DNA from: Lachnospiraceae bacterium
GTDB taxonomy: Bacteria > Bacillota > Clostridia > Lachnospirales > Lachnospiraceae
Direction: 5' to 3'
DNA length: 64,000 nt
Assembly: GCA_900753305.1 (NCBI GenBank)
Contig: CAADYR010000093.1
Location: 1-64,000, forward strand
Shown: piece by piece, positions 56,870 through 64,000 of the stretch
Layout: every line of letters begins with the position of its first letter
Position numbering within the stretch: the first letter of the stretch is position 1
Notes under the pieces: model-generated
Seen by the model: only the letters and a program-made list of their open reading frames with translations
Database searches by the model: none
What the model was told of the DNA's origin: nothing
Translations under genes and position numbers: made by a program

Positions 56870-57763
56870 ATGCAGGAAGTAACAAGAGGATATTATGTAG
56901 GTGAGCGTGCACTTTTTGGCGCAAAAGATATGAAAATAAGTGAGGCTGTTTTTGCAGAAGGGGAGTCTCCATTAAAAGAAAGTTCGGATATTGAACTGTA
57001 TCGTTGTCTGTTCAAATGGAAATATCCACTCTGGTACAGCAAAAATATTTTAGTAAAGGACAGCACATTATTCGATATGGCGCGTGCAGGTATCTGGTAT
57101 ACAGATAATATCCGCATGGAGAATACGATTGTGGAAGCACCGAAAAATTTCAGAAGATGTAATGGTGTGGAATTGAAAAAGGTATCTTTCCCCTATGCAT
57201 CAGAGACATTATGGAATTGCGAAAATGTCACAATGGAACAGGTCATTGCAAGAGGTGATTATTTTGCAATGAACTGTAGCAATATGAAGATACGTGATTT
57301 TGAGCTGGATGGAAATTACAGCTTTGACGGCGTAAAAAATGTGGAAGTACACAATGCCAGAATGTTGTCCAAGGATGCATTCTGGAACAGCGATCATGTG
57401 ACTGTGTATGATTCCTTTATATCCGGGGAATATCTGGGTTGGAATGCAAAGAACCTGACACTGATCAACTGTACGATCGAAAGTTTACAGGGGATGTGTT
57501 ATATCAATAATCTGACAATGAAGAACTGCAGACTGATCAACACTACTCTGGCTTTTGAATATTCCAGTGTGGATGCGCAGATAGACGGAGCCATCAACAG
57601 TGTATTTAATCCCGGATCAGGAACGATCCAGGCTGATTATATAGAAGAACTGATCATGGAAAAGGACAAGGTAGATCCTGGCAGGACAACGATCAAGTGT
57701 ACAAATGGAATCGGTAAGGAAACTCAGAAGTTTGTAACAGGAGGAAATGTACATGAAGTATGA
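56870..57763 (+). CDS. DUF3737 family protein (right-handed beta-helix)
   Basis: A 297-residue protein of short repeating strands with Asn/Cys/Trp at turn positions ('SKNILVKDSTLFD', 'CENVTMEQVIARGDYF', 'SDHVTVYDSFISGEYLGWNAKNL' pattern), typical of a pectate-lyase-like beta-helix. The family is DUF3737, function unknown. No signal peptide, so it is cytoplasmic. It overlaps the PatB gene by 11 bp. Confidence 0.85.
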   Translation: MQEVTRGYYVGERALFGAKDMKISEAVFAEGESPLKESSDIELYRCLFKWKYPLWYSKNILVKDSTLFDMARAGIWYTDNIRMENTIVEAPKNFRRCNGVELKKVSFPYASETLWNCENVTMEQVIARGDYFAMNCSNMKIRDFELDGNYSFDGVKNVEVHNARMLSKDAFWNSDHVTVYDSFISGEYLGWNAKNLTLINCTIESLQGMCYINNLTMKNCRLINTTLAFEYSSVDAQIDGAINSVFNPGSGTIQADYIEELIMEKDKVDPGRTTIKCTNGIGKETQKFVTGGNVHEV

Positions 57764-59243
57764 TTTTGACAGCGTTGTAGATAGAAAAGGCACATATTCC
57801 ATAAAGTGGGAAGTAGAACCCGGTGAACTGCCAATGTGGGTCGCAGACATGGACTTTAAAACAGCGCCTGCTATTATAGAGGCGATGGGAAAAAGACTGG
57901 AACATGGTGTCTATGGCTACACCTATGTTCCACAGGAGTGGAATGACGCATATATTAACTGGTGGAGAGACAGGCATCATATAGAAATAGAATCAGACTG
58001 GCTGATGTTCTGTACAGGAGTGATACCTGCTATTTCCAGTTGTGTGCGTAAACTGACGACACCGGCTGAGAATGTACTGGTAATGACACCGGTTTATAAT
58101 ACATTTTATAATTCCATTCTTAACAATGGAAGAAATGTACTGGAATGCCCGCTTGTATATGAAAATCATAAATATCATATTGATTACAATGATCTGGAGA
58201 AAAAGCTGGCAGATCCCCAGACATCAATGATGATTCTGTGCAACCCTCATAATCCTGTGGGTAAGATTTGGGACAGGCAGACACTGGCTCATATTGGTGA
58301 GTTATGTGCCAGACATCATGTAATCGTACTTGCAGATGAAATTCATTGTGATCTGACAATGCCAGGGTATGAGTATATACCATTTGCATCCGTAAACGAG
58401 ACTTGCCGTAACAATTCGGTTACCTGTCTGGCTCCCACCAAGACTTTTAATATGGCGGGGATTCAGACTGCGGCTATTATGGTACCTGATCCTTACTTAC
58501 GTCATAAGGTATGGAGGGGGATCAACACGGATGAAGTGGCAGAACCTAATGTATTTGCAGTAACAGCAGCAATTGCAGCTTTCACGGAAGGTGGAGAATG
58601 GCTGGATGAGCTTCGTGCATATATTAAACAGGGCAAGGATCTGGTAAAGAGTTATCTGGCAGAGCATTTGCCACAGATTCAGGTAGTTTCGGAGGATGCC
58701 ACCTATCTGTTATGGCTCGACTGTTCAGCAGTTACTTCTGATTCCGAAGAGTTTGCAGAGTTTATTCGTAAGAATACAGGGCTTTTCCTGACAGGCGGAT
58801 ATCAGTACAGAGGAAATGGTACAGGTTTTGTCAGATTAAACATTGCGTGTCCTCATTCTGTGATCGAAGATGGACTGAGACGTTTCAAACAGGGAGTAGA
58901 GGCATATAGCGGTCAGCCAAAAGAGAAAACGCATACGAGCAGTGTATACAGTCAGAAGAAATCTACACCTGTAAGTACCACACCTCAGTCAGTGTATGCT
59001 GATAAGCAGGAAGAGGAATTTAAACTGGATGATGGTCTGCTTGCTTTTCTGGAGGCAGATTCTTATGAGAAAAAGCTGGAGATACTGAGTAATCTGCATG
59101 CGACGATTACCAATGCCATGATCGATACAATGGCAGTCAGTCTGGATATTGAAGTAAAGGACGGAGATTTAGAGCAACGCTACAGTGAGATATTGAACTG
59201 TCTGTTGACAATGGAGCGTTTTGAATGTAACCGTCTGAGATAG
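57753..59243 (+). CDS. MalY/PatB-type PLP-dependent C-S lyase with C-terminal extension
   Basis: A 496-residue fold-type I PLP enzyme. The first ~390 residues are a MalY/PatB cystathionine beta-lyase-like protein: 'LPMWVADMDFKTAPAI' near the start, 'CNPHNPVGKIW' (about 163), 'ADEIHCDL' (PLP Asp, about 193) and the PLP Lys in 'APTKTFNMAG' (about 229). About 105 extra residues follow: a Ser/Thr/Gln linker (about 387-425) and a helical domain ('LLAFLEADSYEKKLEILSNL' to the end), not part of the usual family length. ATG 57753 follows AGGAGG at 8 bp. It likely cleaves cystathionine or cysteine. Confidence 0.9.
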   Translation: MKYDFDSVVDRKGTYSIKWEVEPGELPMWVADMDFKTAPAIIEAMGKRLEHGVYGYTYVPQEWNDAYINWWRDRHHIEIESDWLMFCTGVIPAISSCVRKLTTPAENVLVMTPVYNTFYNSILNNGRNVLECPLVYENHKYHIDYNDLEKKLADPQTSMMILCNPHNPVGKIWDRQTLAHIGELCARHHVIVLADEIHCDLTMPGYEYIPFASVNETCRNNSVTCLAPTKTFNMAGIQTAAIMVPDPYLRHKVWRGINTDEVAEPNVFAVTAAIAAFTEGGEWLDELRAYIKQGKDLVKSYLAEHLPQIQVVSEDATYLLWLDCSAVTSDSEEFAEFIRKNTGLFLTGGYQYRGNGTGFVRLNIACPHSVIEDGLRRFKQGVEAYSGQPKEKTHTSSVYSQKKSTPVSTTPQSVYADKQEEEFKLDDGLLAFLEADSYEKKLEILSNLHATITNAMIDTMAVSLDIEVKDGDLEQRYSEILNCLLTMERFECNRLR

Positions 59244-59257
59244 AAAGGTATTAAAAT

Positions 59258-60352
59258 ATGGATTCATTTAAGTTGGAACAGATCGTGGAACCACTTCTTG
59301 GCTGGTTCGGTTCCCATGCGAGGATATTGCCATGGAGAGAGGAACCGACTGCCTATCGGGTATGGGTATCAGAAATCATGCTCCAACAGACCAGAGTGGA
59401 AGCTGTCAAACCATATTATGAGAGGTTTATGAATGCATTGCCGGATGTTGAAGCACTGGCACGGGCAGATGAAGAGACATTGCTGAAGCTGTGGGAAGGA
59501 TTGGGATATTATAACCGTGTCCGTAATCTGGGAAAAGCGGCAGGGCAGGTAATGGAACAGTATAATGGAATCATTCCTGATGAATATGACGAATTATGTA
59601 AACTGGCAGGAATTGGCAGCTATACGGCAGGTGCGGTGGCATCAATTGCTTATGGAAAGCCTGTTCCTGCTGTAGATGGTAATGTATTGCGCGTTATATC
59701 CCGGGTGCGCATGGATGATGGAGATATCATGCAGGCAAAAGTGCGAAAGCGCGTAGAAGAGGATCTGCGCCGCATCATGCCACAGGGACGAAGCGGAGCT
59801 TTTAATCAGGCTTTGATGGAACTGGGGGCGATTGTCTGTATTCCGAATGGAGAGCCCAAATGTATGGAATGTCCATGGGAGAGTTTCTGCATGGCACATG
59901 CGAATCAATGTATGAGTCAGTATCCCAGGAAAACACCAAAGAAAGCCAGAACAATAGAATACAAGACCGTACTGGTATTACAGGATGCACAAAAGGCTGC
60001 TTTGCAGAAAAGACCTGACAAGGGACTTCTGGCGGGAATGTATGAGTTTCCCTGGCTTGAAGGAACACAAAATGAAGATTATGTGTTAAACTATCTGAAA
60101 GGAATAGGACTGCATGCAGTCAGAATACAGAAATTAGAGAACAGCAGACATATATTCACGCACAAGGAATGGCATATGACAGGTTATGCTGTGAGAGTGG
60201 ATGAGCTGGAGAATAATACGGCAGATAATCTGATCTTTGTAGATAAGGAAGAGGCAGAGGAACGTTATGCCATTCCTTCTGCATATGCAGCATATACGAA
60301 ATATCTGCAGATCAGGCAAGGCAGTGAGAAATTAAAAGGACTAGGAGAGTAA
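59258..60352 (+). CDS. mutY: A/G-specific adenine glycosylase MutY
   Basis: A 364-residue base-excision repair glycosylase that removes A opposite 8-oxoguanine. It has 'EIMLQQTRVEAVKPYYERF' (catalytic Glu region, about 45), the helix-hairpin-helix 'LAGIGSYTAGAVASIAYG' with following Asp ('VPAVDGNVLRV', about 146), the 4Fe-4S cluster Cys set ('VCIPNGEPKCMECPWESFC', about 193-210) and a C-terminal NUDIX-like domain (about 235-350) for lesion recognition. 15 bp after the PatB gene and 4 bp before the next glycosyltransferase gene. Confidence 0.96.
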   Translation: MDSFKLEQIVEPLLGWFGSHARILPWREEPTAYRVWVSEIMLQQTRVEAVKPYYERFMNALPDVEALARADEETLLKLWEGLGYYNRVRNLGKAAGQVMEQYNGIIPDEYDELCKLAGIGSYTAGAVASIAYGKPVPAVDGNVLRVISRVRMDDGDIMQAKVRKRVEEDLRRIMPQGRSGAFNQALMELGAIVCIPNGEPKCMECPWESFCMAHANQCMSQYPRKTPKKARTIEYKTVLVLQDAQKAALQKRPDKGLLAGMYEFPWLEGTQNEDYVLNYLKGIGLHAVRIQKLENSRHIFTHKEWHMTGYAVRVDELENNTADNLIFVDKEEAEERYAIPSAYAAYTKYLQIRQGSEKLKGLGE

Positions 60353-60356
60353 CGGT

Positions 60357-61382
60357 ATGAAATTATTATCTATAGCAATTCCATGTTATAATTCAGCAGC
60401 ATATATGAGACGCTGCATTGATTCTTTATTGCCCGGTGGTGAAGATGTGGAGATCATGATCGTAAATGATGGATCTACAGATGATACACTGCATATTGCA
60501 GAGGAATACAGAGAACGTTTTCCAAGTATGATCAAAGTAATCGATAAGAAAAATGGCGGCCATGGTTCCGCGGTAAATGCAGGGATCAAGAATGCTACCG
60601 GACTTTTTTACAAAGTTGTTGACAGTGATGACTGGGTAAACCAGAGCGCTTATATGCAGATACTGGGTGTTTTGAAAGAAATCATACGCGATGGCAAGTC
60701 ACTGGATATGATGATCAGTAACTTCGTGTATGAGAAAGAAGGAGAAGAACGCAAAAAGGTAATGAAATATCATCATGCACTTCCCCAGAACCAGATCTTT
60801 ACATGGAAAGATGTGAAGCATTTTCATGTAGGTCAGTATATTCTGATGCATTCGGTCATTTACAGGACAAACCTGCTCAGAGAATGTGGATTGGAGCTTC
60901 CGGAGCATACTTTCTATGTGGATAACATCTTTGTATTTAACCCACTGCCATATGTTAAGACCATGTATTATCTGGATGTGAATTTCTATCGTTATTATAT
61001 TGGAAGAACAGACCAGTCTGTCAATGAACAGGTCATGATCAGACGTATAGATCAGCAGATCAAGGTCAATAAACTTATGGTAGACTATTATGTAGAAGAG
61101 ATGCCGCGTATTCATGCCAATGTGAAAGTAAAGAGGTATATGCGCAATTATCTGGATATCATAACTACGGTATCTTCTGTATTGCTGATCCGTTCTGAAT
61201 TGGAAGAGAATCTGGAGAAGAAGAAGGAACTGTGGGCATATATTAAGGAAAAAGACAAATGGTTATGGGCGCGACTTCGTTATGGTCTGCTTGGAAATGC
61301 CATGAACCTGCCAGGTAAGGGAGGCAGAAAAATTTCCGTTGATGGATATAAAATTTGTCAGCGTATTTTCCATTTTAATTAA
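60357..61382 (+). CDS. Family 2 glycosyltransferase
   Basis: A 341-residue GT-A enzyme: 'SIAIPCYNSAAYMRRCIDSL' at the start, 'MIVNDGSTDDTL' (about 34), 'GGHGSAVNAGIKNATG' (about 66) and the metal-binding 'VVDSDDWV' (about 90). No transmembrane segment. It probably adds sugars to a cell-surface polymer or lipid carrier. ATG follows AGGAG and overlaps nothing. It closes the 59258 operon; the glyA promoter is just downstream. Confidence 0.92.
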   Translation: MKLLSIAIPCYNSAAYMRRCIDSLLPGGEDVEIMIVNDGSTDDTLHIAEEYRERFPSMIKVIDKKNGGHGSAVNAGIKNATGLFYKVVDSDDWVNQSAYMQILGVLKEIIRDGKSLDMMISNFVYEKEGEERKKVMKYHHALPQNQIFTWKDVKHFHVGQYILMHSVIYRTNLLRECGLELPEHTFYVDNIFVFNPLPYVKTMYYLDVNFYRYYIGRTDQSVNEQVMIRRIDQQIKVNKLMVDYYVEEMPRIHANVKVKRYMRNYLDIITTVSSVLLIRSELEENLEKKKELWAYIKEKDKWLWARLRYGLLGNAMNLPGKGGRKISVDGYKICQRIFHFN

Positions 61383-61388
61383 AAACAC

Positions 61389-61417
61389 TTGTCAAAGAGA
61401 AAAAATCTGATTATAAT
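61389..61417 (+). promoter_or_regulatory. Promoter of glyA
   Basis: TTGTCA and TATAAT separated by 17 bp, leaving a leader of about 110 nt before the start codon. Confidence 0.8.
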
Positions 61418-61529
61418 CAAGAATAAAAAGTTTAATACTGTATAGCTATGAAGTGGTGAATTATAAAACGTACATAATGAGCGCTGATACTGCATACGGT
61501 AAGATTATGATTAGAGTGGAGGATATGGC

Positions 61530-62768
61530 ATGTATTCATTGGATGAAGTTAAGAAGGTAGATCCTGAAATTGCTTCTGCAATTGTAGCAGAGCAGGAAAG
61601 ACAAAACAGTCACATCGAGTTGATCGCATCTGAGAACTGGGTCAGCAAGGCAGTTATGGCAGCTATGGGAAGCCCTTTGACAAATAAATATGCAGAAGGC
61701 TATCCGGGTAAAAGATATTATGGTGGCTGCGAGTGTGTGGACGTAGTAGAGAATCTTGCGATCGAAAGAGCAAAAGAATTGTTTGGGTGTGATTATGCCA
61801 ACGTACAGCCACATTCCGGTGCACAGGCTAATCTGGCAGTTCAGTTCGCTGTTTTGCAGCCGGGTGATACGATCATGGGTATGAATCTGGATCATGGTGG
61901 ACATCTTACACACGGTTCACCGGTTAATATTTCCGGTAAATATTTTAAGGTAGTGCCTTATGGTGTTGATGATAATGGATTTCTCGATTATGACAGAATG
62001 AGAGAACTTGCTCTTGAATGTAAACCAAAGATGATCATTGCAGGTGCAAGTGCTTATGCCAGAACAATAGATTTCAGGAAGTTCAGAGAAGCAGCAGATG
62101 AAGTAGGTGCTGTACTGATGGTAGATATGGCGCATATTGCAGGTCTTGTGGCAGCAGGACTTCATCCAAGTCCAATTCCTTATGCGGATGTTGTAACAAC
62201 AACAACTCATAAGACATTAAGAGGACCAAGAGGTGGTATGATCCTTGCAAATAAGGAAGCTGCAGAAAAGTACAACTTTAACAAGGCTATTTTCCCTGGA
62301 ATACAGGGTGGACCGCTTATGCATGTGATCGCAGGTAAAGCTGTATGCTTCAAGGAAGCATTATCTGATGACTTTAAGGTATATCAGCAGCAGATCATCA
62401 ACAATGCACAGGCTTTGTGCAAAGGTTTAATGGACAGAGGAATCAACATTGTGTCAGGCGGTACGGATAATCATTTGATGTTAGTTGACCTGACTACATA
62501 TGATCTGACAGGTAAAGCTGTGGAGAAGATGCTGGATGAAGCACATATTACCTGCAATAAGAATACGATTCCAAATGATCCGAAATCTCCGTTTGTTACG
62601 TCGGGTGTCAGACTGGGTACACCTGCTGTTACCAGCCGTGGTATGAAGGAAGATGACATGGATAAGATTGCTGAAGCGATCGCTACAGTAATTAAGGAGC
62701 AGGAAGCAGGAATTCCGGCTGCAAGAGCAATTGTACAGTCATTGACAGATAAGTATCCTTTGAATTAA
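61530..62768 (+). CDS. glyA: Serine hydroxymethyltransferase
   Basis: A 412-residue PLP enzyme that interconverts serine and glycine, making methylene-tetrahydrofolate for one-carbon metabolism. The N-terminal 'IELIASENWVSKAVMAAMGS' and 'NKYAEGYPGKRYYGGCE' blocks, the PLP Lys in 'TTTTHKTLRGPRGG' (about residue 231) and 'VSGGTDNHLMLVDL' (about 310) are all family signatures. Expected length. GGAGG lies before ATG. Monocistronic by its own promoter and terminator. Confidence 0.97.
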   Translation: MYSLDEVKKVDPEIASAIVAEQERQNSHIELIASENWVSKAVMAAMGSPLTNKYAEGYPGKRYYGGCECVDVVENLAIERAKELFGCDYANVQPHSGAQANLAVQFAVLQPGDTIMGMNLDHGGHLTHGSPVNISGKYFKVVPYGVDDNGFLDYDRMRELALECKPKMIIAGASAYARTIDFRKFREAADEVGAVLMVDMAHIAGLVAAGLHPSPIPYADVVTTTTHKTLRGPRGGMILANKEAAEKYNFNKAIFPGIQGGPLMHVIAGKAVCFKEALSDDFKVYQQQIINNAQALCKGLMDRGINIVSGGTDNHLMLVDLTTYDLTGKAVEKMLDEAHITCNKNTIPNDPKSPFVTSGVRLGTPAVTSRGMKEDDMDKIAEAIATVIKEQEAGIPAARAIVQSLTDKYPLN

Positions 62769-62795
62769 AATAATAATACAATGAAAATAAGAAAA

Positions 62796-62838
62796 GACTC
62801 TGCCGGGTGCATTGATAATGTGACTGGCGGAGCCTTTT
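62796..62838 (+). terminator. Terminator of glyA
   Basis: CTCTGCC pairs with GGCGGAG (one wobble) with further pairing inside (GTGCAT/ATGTGAC region), followed by CCTTTT. Confidence 0.7.
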
Positions 62839-62986
62839 GTTGTGTTCATATATTATAATGAATCAGGTATATAATGGAATCAGTACAAAAATATATGAAA
62901 TATCGACAATTTTATATCAGGATATGTTATACTAAAAGTAATGTAACAAACGTAAACACGGTCAGGAAAGAAATAAAGGAAGAAAT

Positions 62987-64000
62987 ATGGACAAAAAAGA
63001 ATTATCGAACCGCGAAAAAAGAAGAAGACGTCGTATCAGAAGTCAGATCGCCGCATATGTGACACTGGTGATCGTGATCGGAGCTGTAACGGCAGGAGCG
63101 GTTATAGGAATAAAAGCTATCATAAAACACATGAATCAGTATAATGATAAGGTGGCAGAGGCGCTTCAGGAAGCAGAGACAAATGTTGAACATGAAACAG
63201 CCGTTGTTGAATCAGGTACGCAGGAGGCAGAGACTACGGATTCACAGCAGGAATCAGATCCTCTGGATGAACTTGTAGACGCATTGTTGCAGGATATGAC
63301 TCTGGAAGAGAAAGTTGCAGGCATGTTCATGGTCACTCCTGAATCAATTACCAGTGTAGGCAAGGCAGTACAGGCAGGAGAAGGAACCCGTACAGCACTG
63401 GCGGAGAACCCGGTGGGAGGACTTATTTATTCGGAACAGAATTATCAGTCAGATAATCAGTTCCTCGAGATGATGACCAATACCAGAAGTTATTCCAAAT
63501 ATCCACTGTTTCTGGCAGTACGCAGGGAATGTGGAGAATCTACAGGTTTTGGAATTGACGCTACTGCGAAAGCATCAGAGCTTACTGATTCAGATAGTGT
63601 AAGAAATGCTTATGGAACAATTGCAACGAAACTGGCGGCATTTGGAATTAATATGGATCTGGCACCTGTAGCGGATATTGTGTCTGAGCAGGGTAACTCA
63701 CAATTGCAGGGCAGAACCTTTGGCAGTGACGGAGCTACGGCGGTTCCACTGGTCAATGCGGCAGTGCAGTCCCTTCAGGAGAAAGAAATCAGTGCGGTAC
63801 TGATGACTTTTCCGGGGGAAGGTGCAGCAGTGGATGGTAAAGTATCCAAGTCCCTGGAAGAGTTGAAGAACAGTGACTTTCTGACATTCCAGTCAGCAAT
63901 TCAAAATGGCGTGGATTGTATTATGGTATCTAATGTAACAGCTCCGGATGTGACAGGAGATGATACGCCATGTTCTCTTTCAAACACTATGATCACAGAG
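62987..64000 (+). CDS. Membrane-anchored GH3 (NagZ-like) protein, eroded motifs, cut by the window edge
   Basis: The first 338 codons are visible. A basic cytoplasmic stretch (KRRRRR) and membrane segment (about residues 20-40) precede a Gln/Glu/Thr linker and a GH3 N-terminal barrel: 'TLEEKVAGMFMVTP' (about 105), 'GGLIYSEQNY' (about 144), 'LAPVADI' (225) and 'RTFGSD' (243). Catalytic motifs are altered: the usual DQEGG reads RRECG (179), and the NagZ motif KH-F-PG-H-G...D-S-H reads MT-F-PG-E-G...D-G-K (272 on). The protein may not hydrolyse N-acetylglucosamine. ATG 62987 follows AAAGGA. The end is outside the window. Confidence 0.8.
   Translation, partial: MDKKELSNREKRRRRRIRSQIAAYVTLVIVIGAVTAGAVIGIKAIIKHMNQYNDKVAEALQEAETNVEHETAVVESGTQEAETTDSQQESDPLDELVDALLQDMTLEEKVAGMFMVTPESITSVGKAVQAGEGTRTALAENPVGGLIYSEQNYQSDNQFLEMMTNTRSYSKYPLFLAVRRECGESTGFGIDATAKASELTDSDSVRNAYGTIATKLAAFGINMDLAPVADIVSEQGNSQLQGRTFGSDGATAVPLVNAAVQSLQEKEISAVLMTFPGEGAAVDGKVSKSLEELKNSDFLTFQSAIQNGVDCIMVSNVTAPDVTGDDTPCSLSNTMITE

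Noticed and set aside
61418..61529. Glycine riboswitch or T-box before glyA
   Set aside because: The ~110-nt leader has no tandem glycine aptamer, T-box sequence or terminator.

Overview
The window looks like chromosomal DNA of a low-GC, spore-forming Clostridia, most likely a gut Lachnospiraceae. This is inferred from an alpha/beta small acid-soluble spore protein (22146-22349), Firmicutes-type -35/-10 promoters and ribosome binding sites, a CIRCE element, a PheB-type ACT protein beside homoserine dehydrogenase, and YesM/YesN-type regulators. No phage, insertion sequence, CRISPR array or rRNA is visible.

Layout. 1-650: a palindromic intergenic repeat and terminators, then a tiny Asn/Ser/Gln-rich protein. 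951-4286: housekeeping run (rRNA methyltransferase, an eroded amidase-like membrane protein, RdgB, YfcE-type phosphoesterase). 4410-5181: six tRNA genes on + (Pro, Gly, Arg, His, Gln, Lys) and one Gly on -. 5389-8512: ACT protein, homoserine dehydrogenase and aspartate kinase, then tRNA-Leu. 8951-13538: two YhgE/Pip membrane proteins around a small membrane protein. 13561-16519: thymidine kinase, a yybP-ykoY-type (Mn2+) riboswitch before a Ca/Na antiporter, a CYTH protein and a DJ-1 protein. 16636-22019: a chemosensory-type cluster (CheR, CheB, CheY-like, CheW, PAS histidine kinase, HD-GYP regulator) without CheA or a chemoreceptor. 22146-24820: SASP, then an SGNH hydrolase and MBOAT acyltransferase on -. 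25088-33754: a binding protein with a YesM/YesN-type two-component pair, then an ABC importer with an unusual ATPase. 33932-37912: PpiC-type foldase, CIRCE-controlled htpG and a TRIC channel.

38796-54224 is the most distinctive region: a type IV pilus locus (pilT; pilB, pilC, major pilin, prepilin peptidase, a PilM-PilN fusion, PilO and four minor pilins). One minor pilin is 1323 residues with repeated extracellular modules, probably a tip adhesin. Its intergenic spaces are unusual: a ~490-nt structured leader before the pilin gene, a 346-bp element that folds as a three-way cruciform after it, and further long hairpins. Part of the 346-bp element repeats the palindrome at the left edge of the window, with base changes that preserve pairing.

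54367-61382: two membrane-anchored proteins of unknown function, a glycosyltransferase fused to a MarR-like winged helix, a DUF3737 beta-helix protein, a PatB/MalY enzyme with an extra C-terminal domain, MutY and another glycosyltransferase. 61530-64000: glyA and the start of a membrane-anchored GH3-like protein with eroded catalytic motifs.

The best candidates for something undescribed are the pilus locus (giant minor pilin plus structured intergenic elements), the glycosyltransferase-MarR fusion and the CheA-less chemosensory cluster. All calls come from reading the sequence; no database search or folding software was used.
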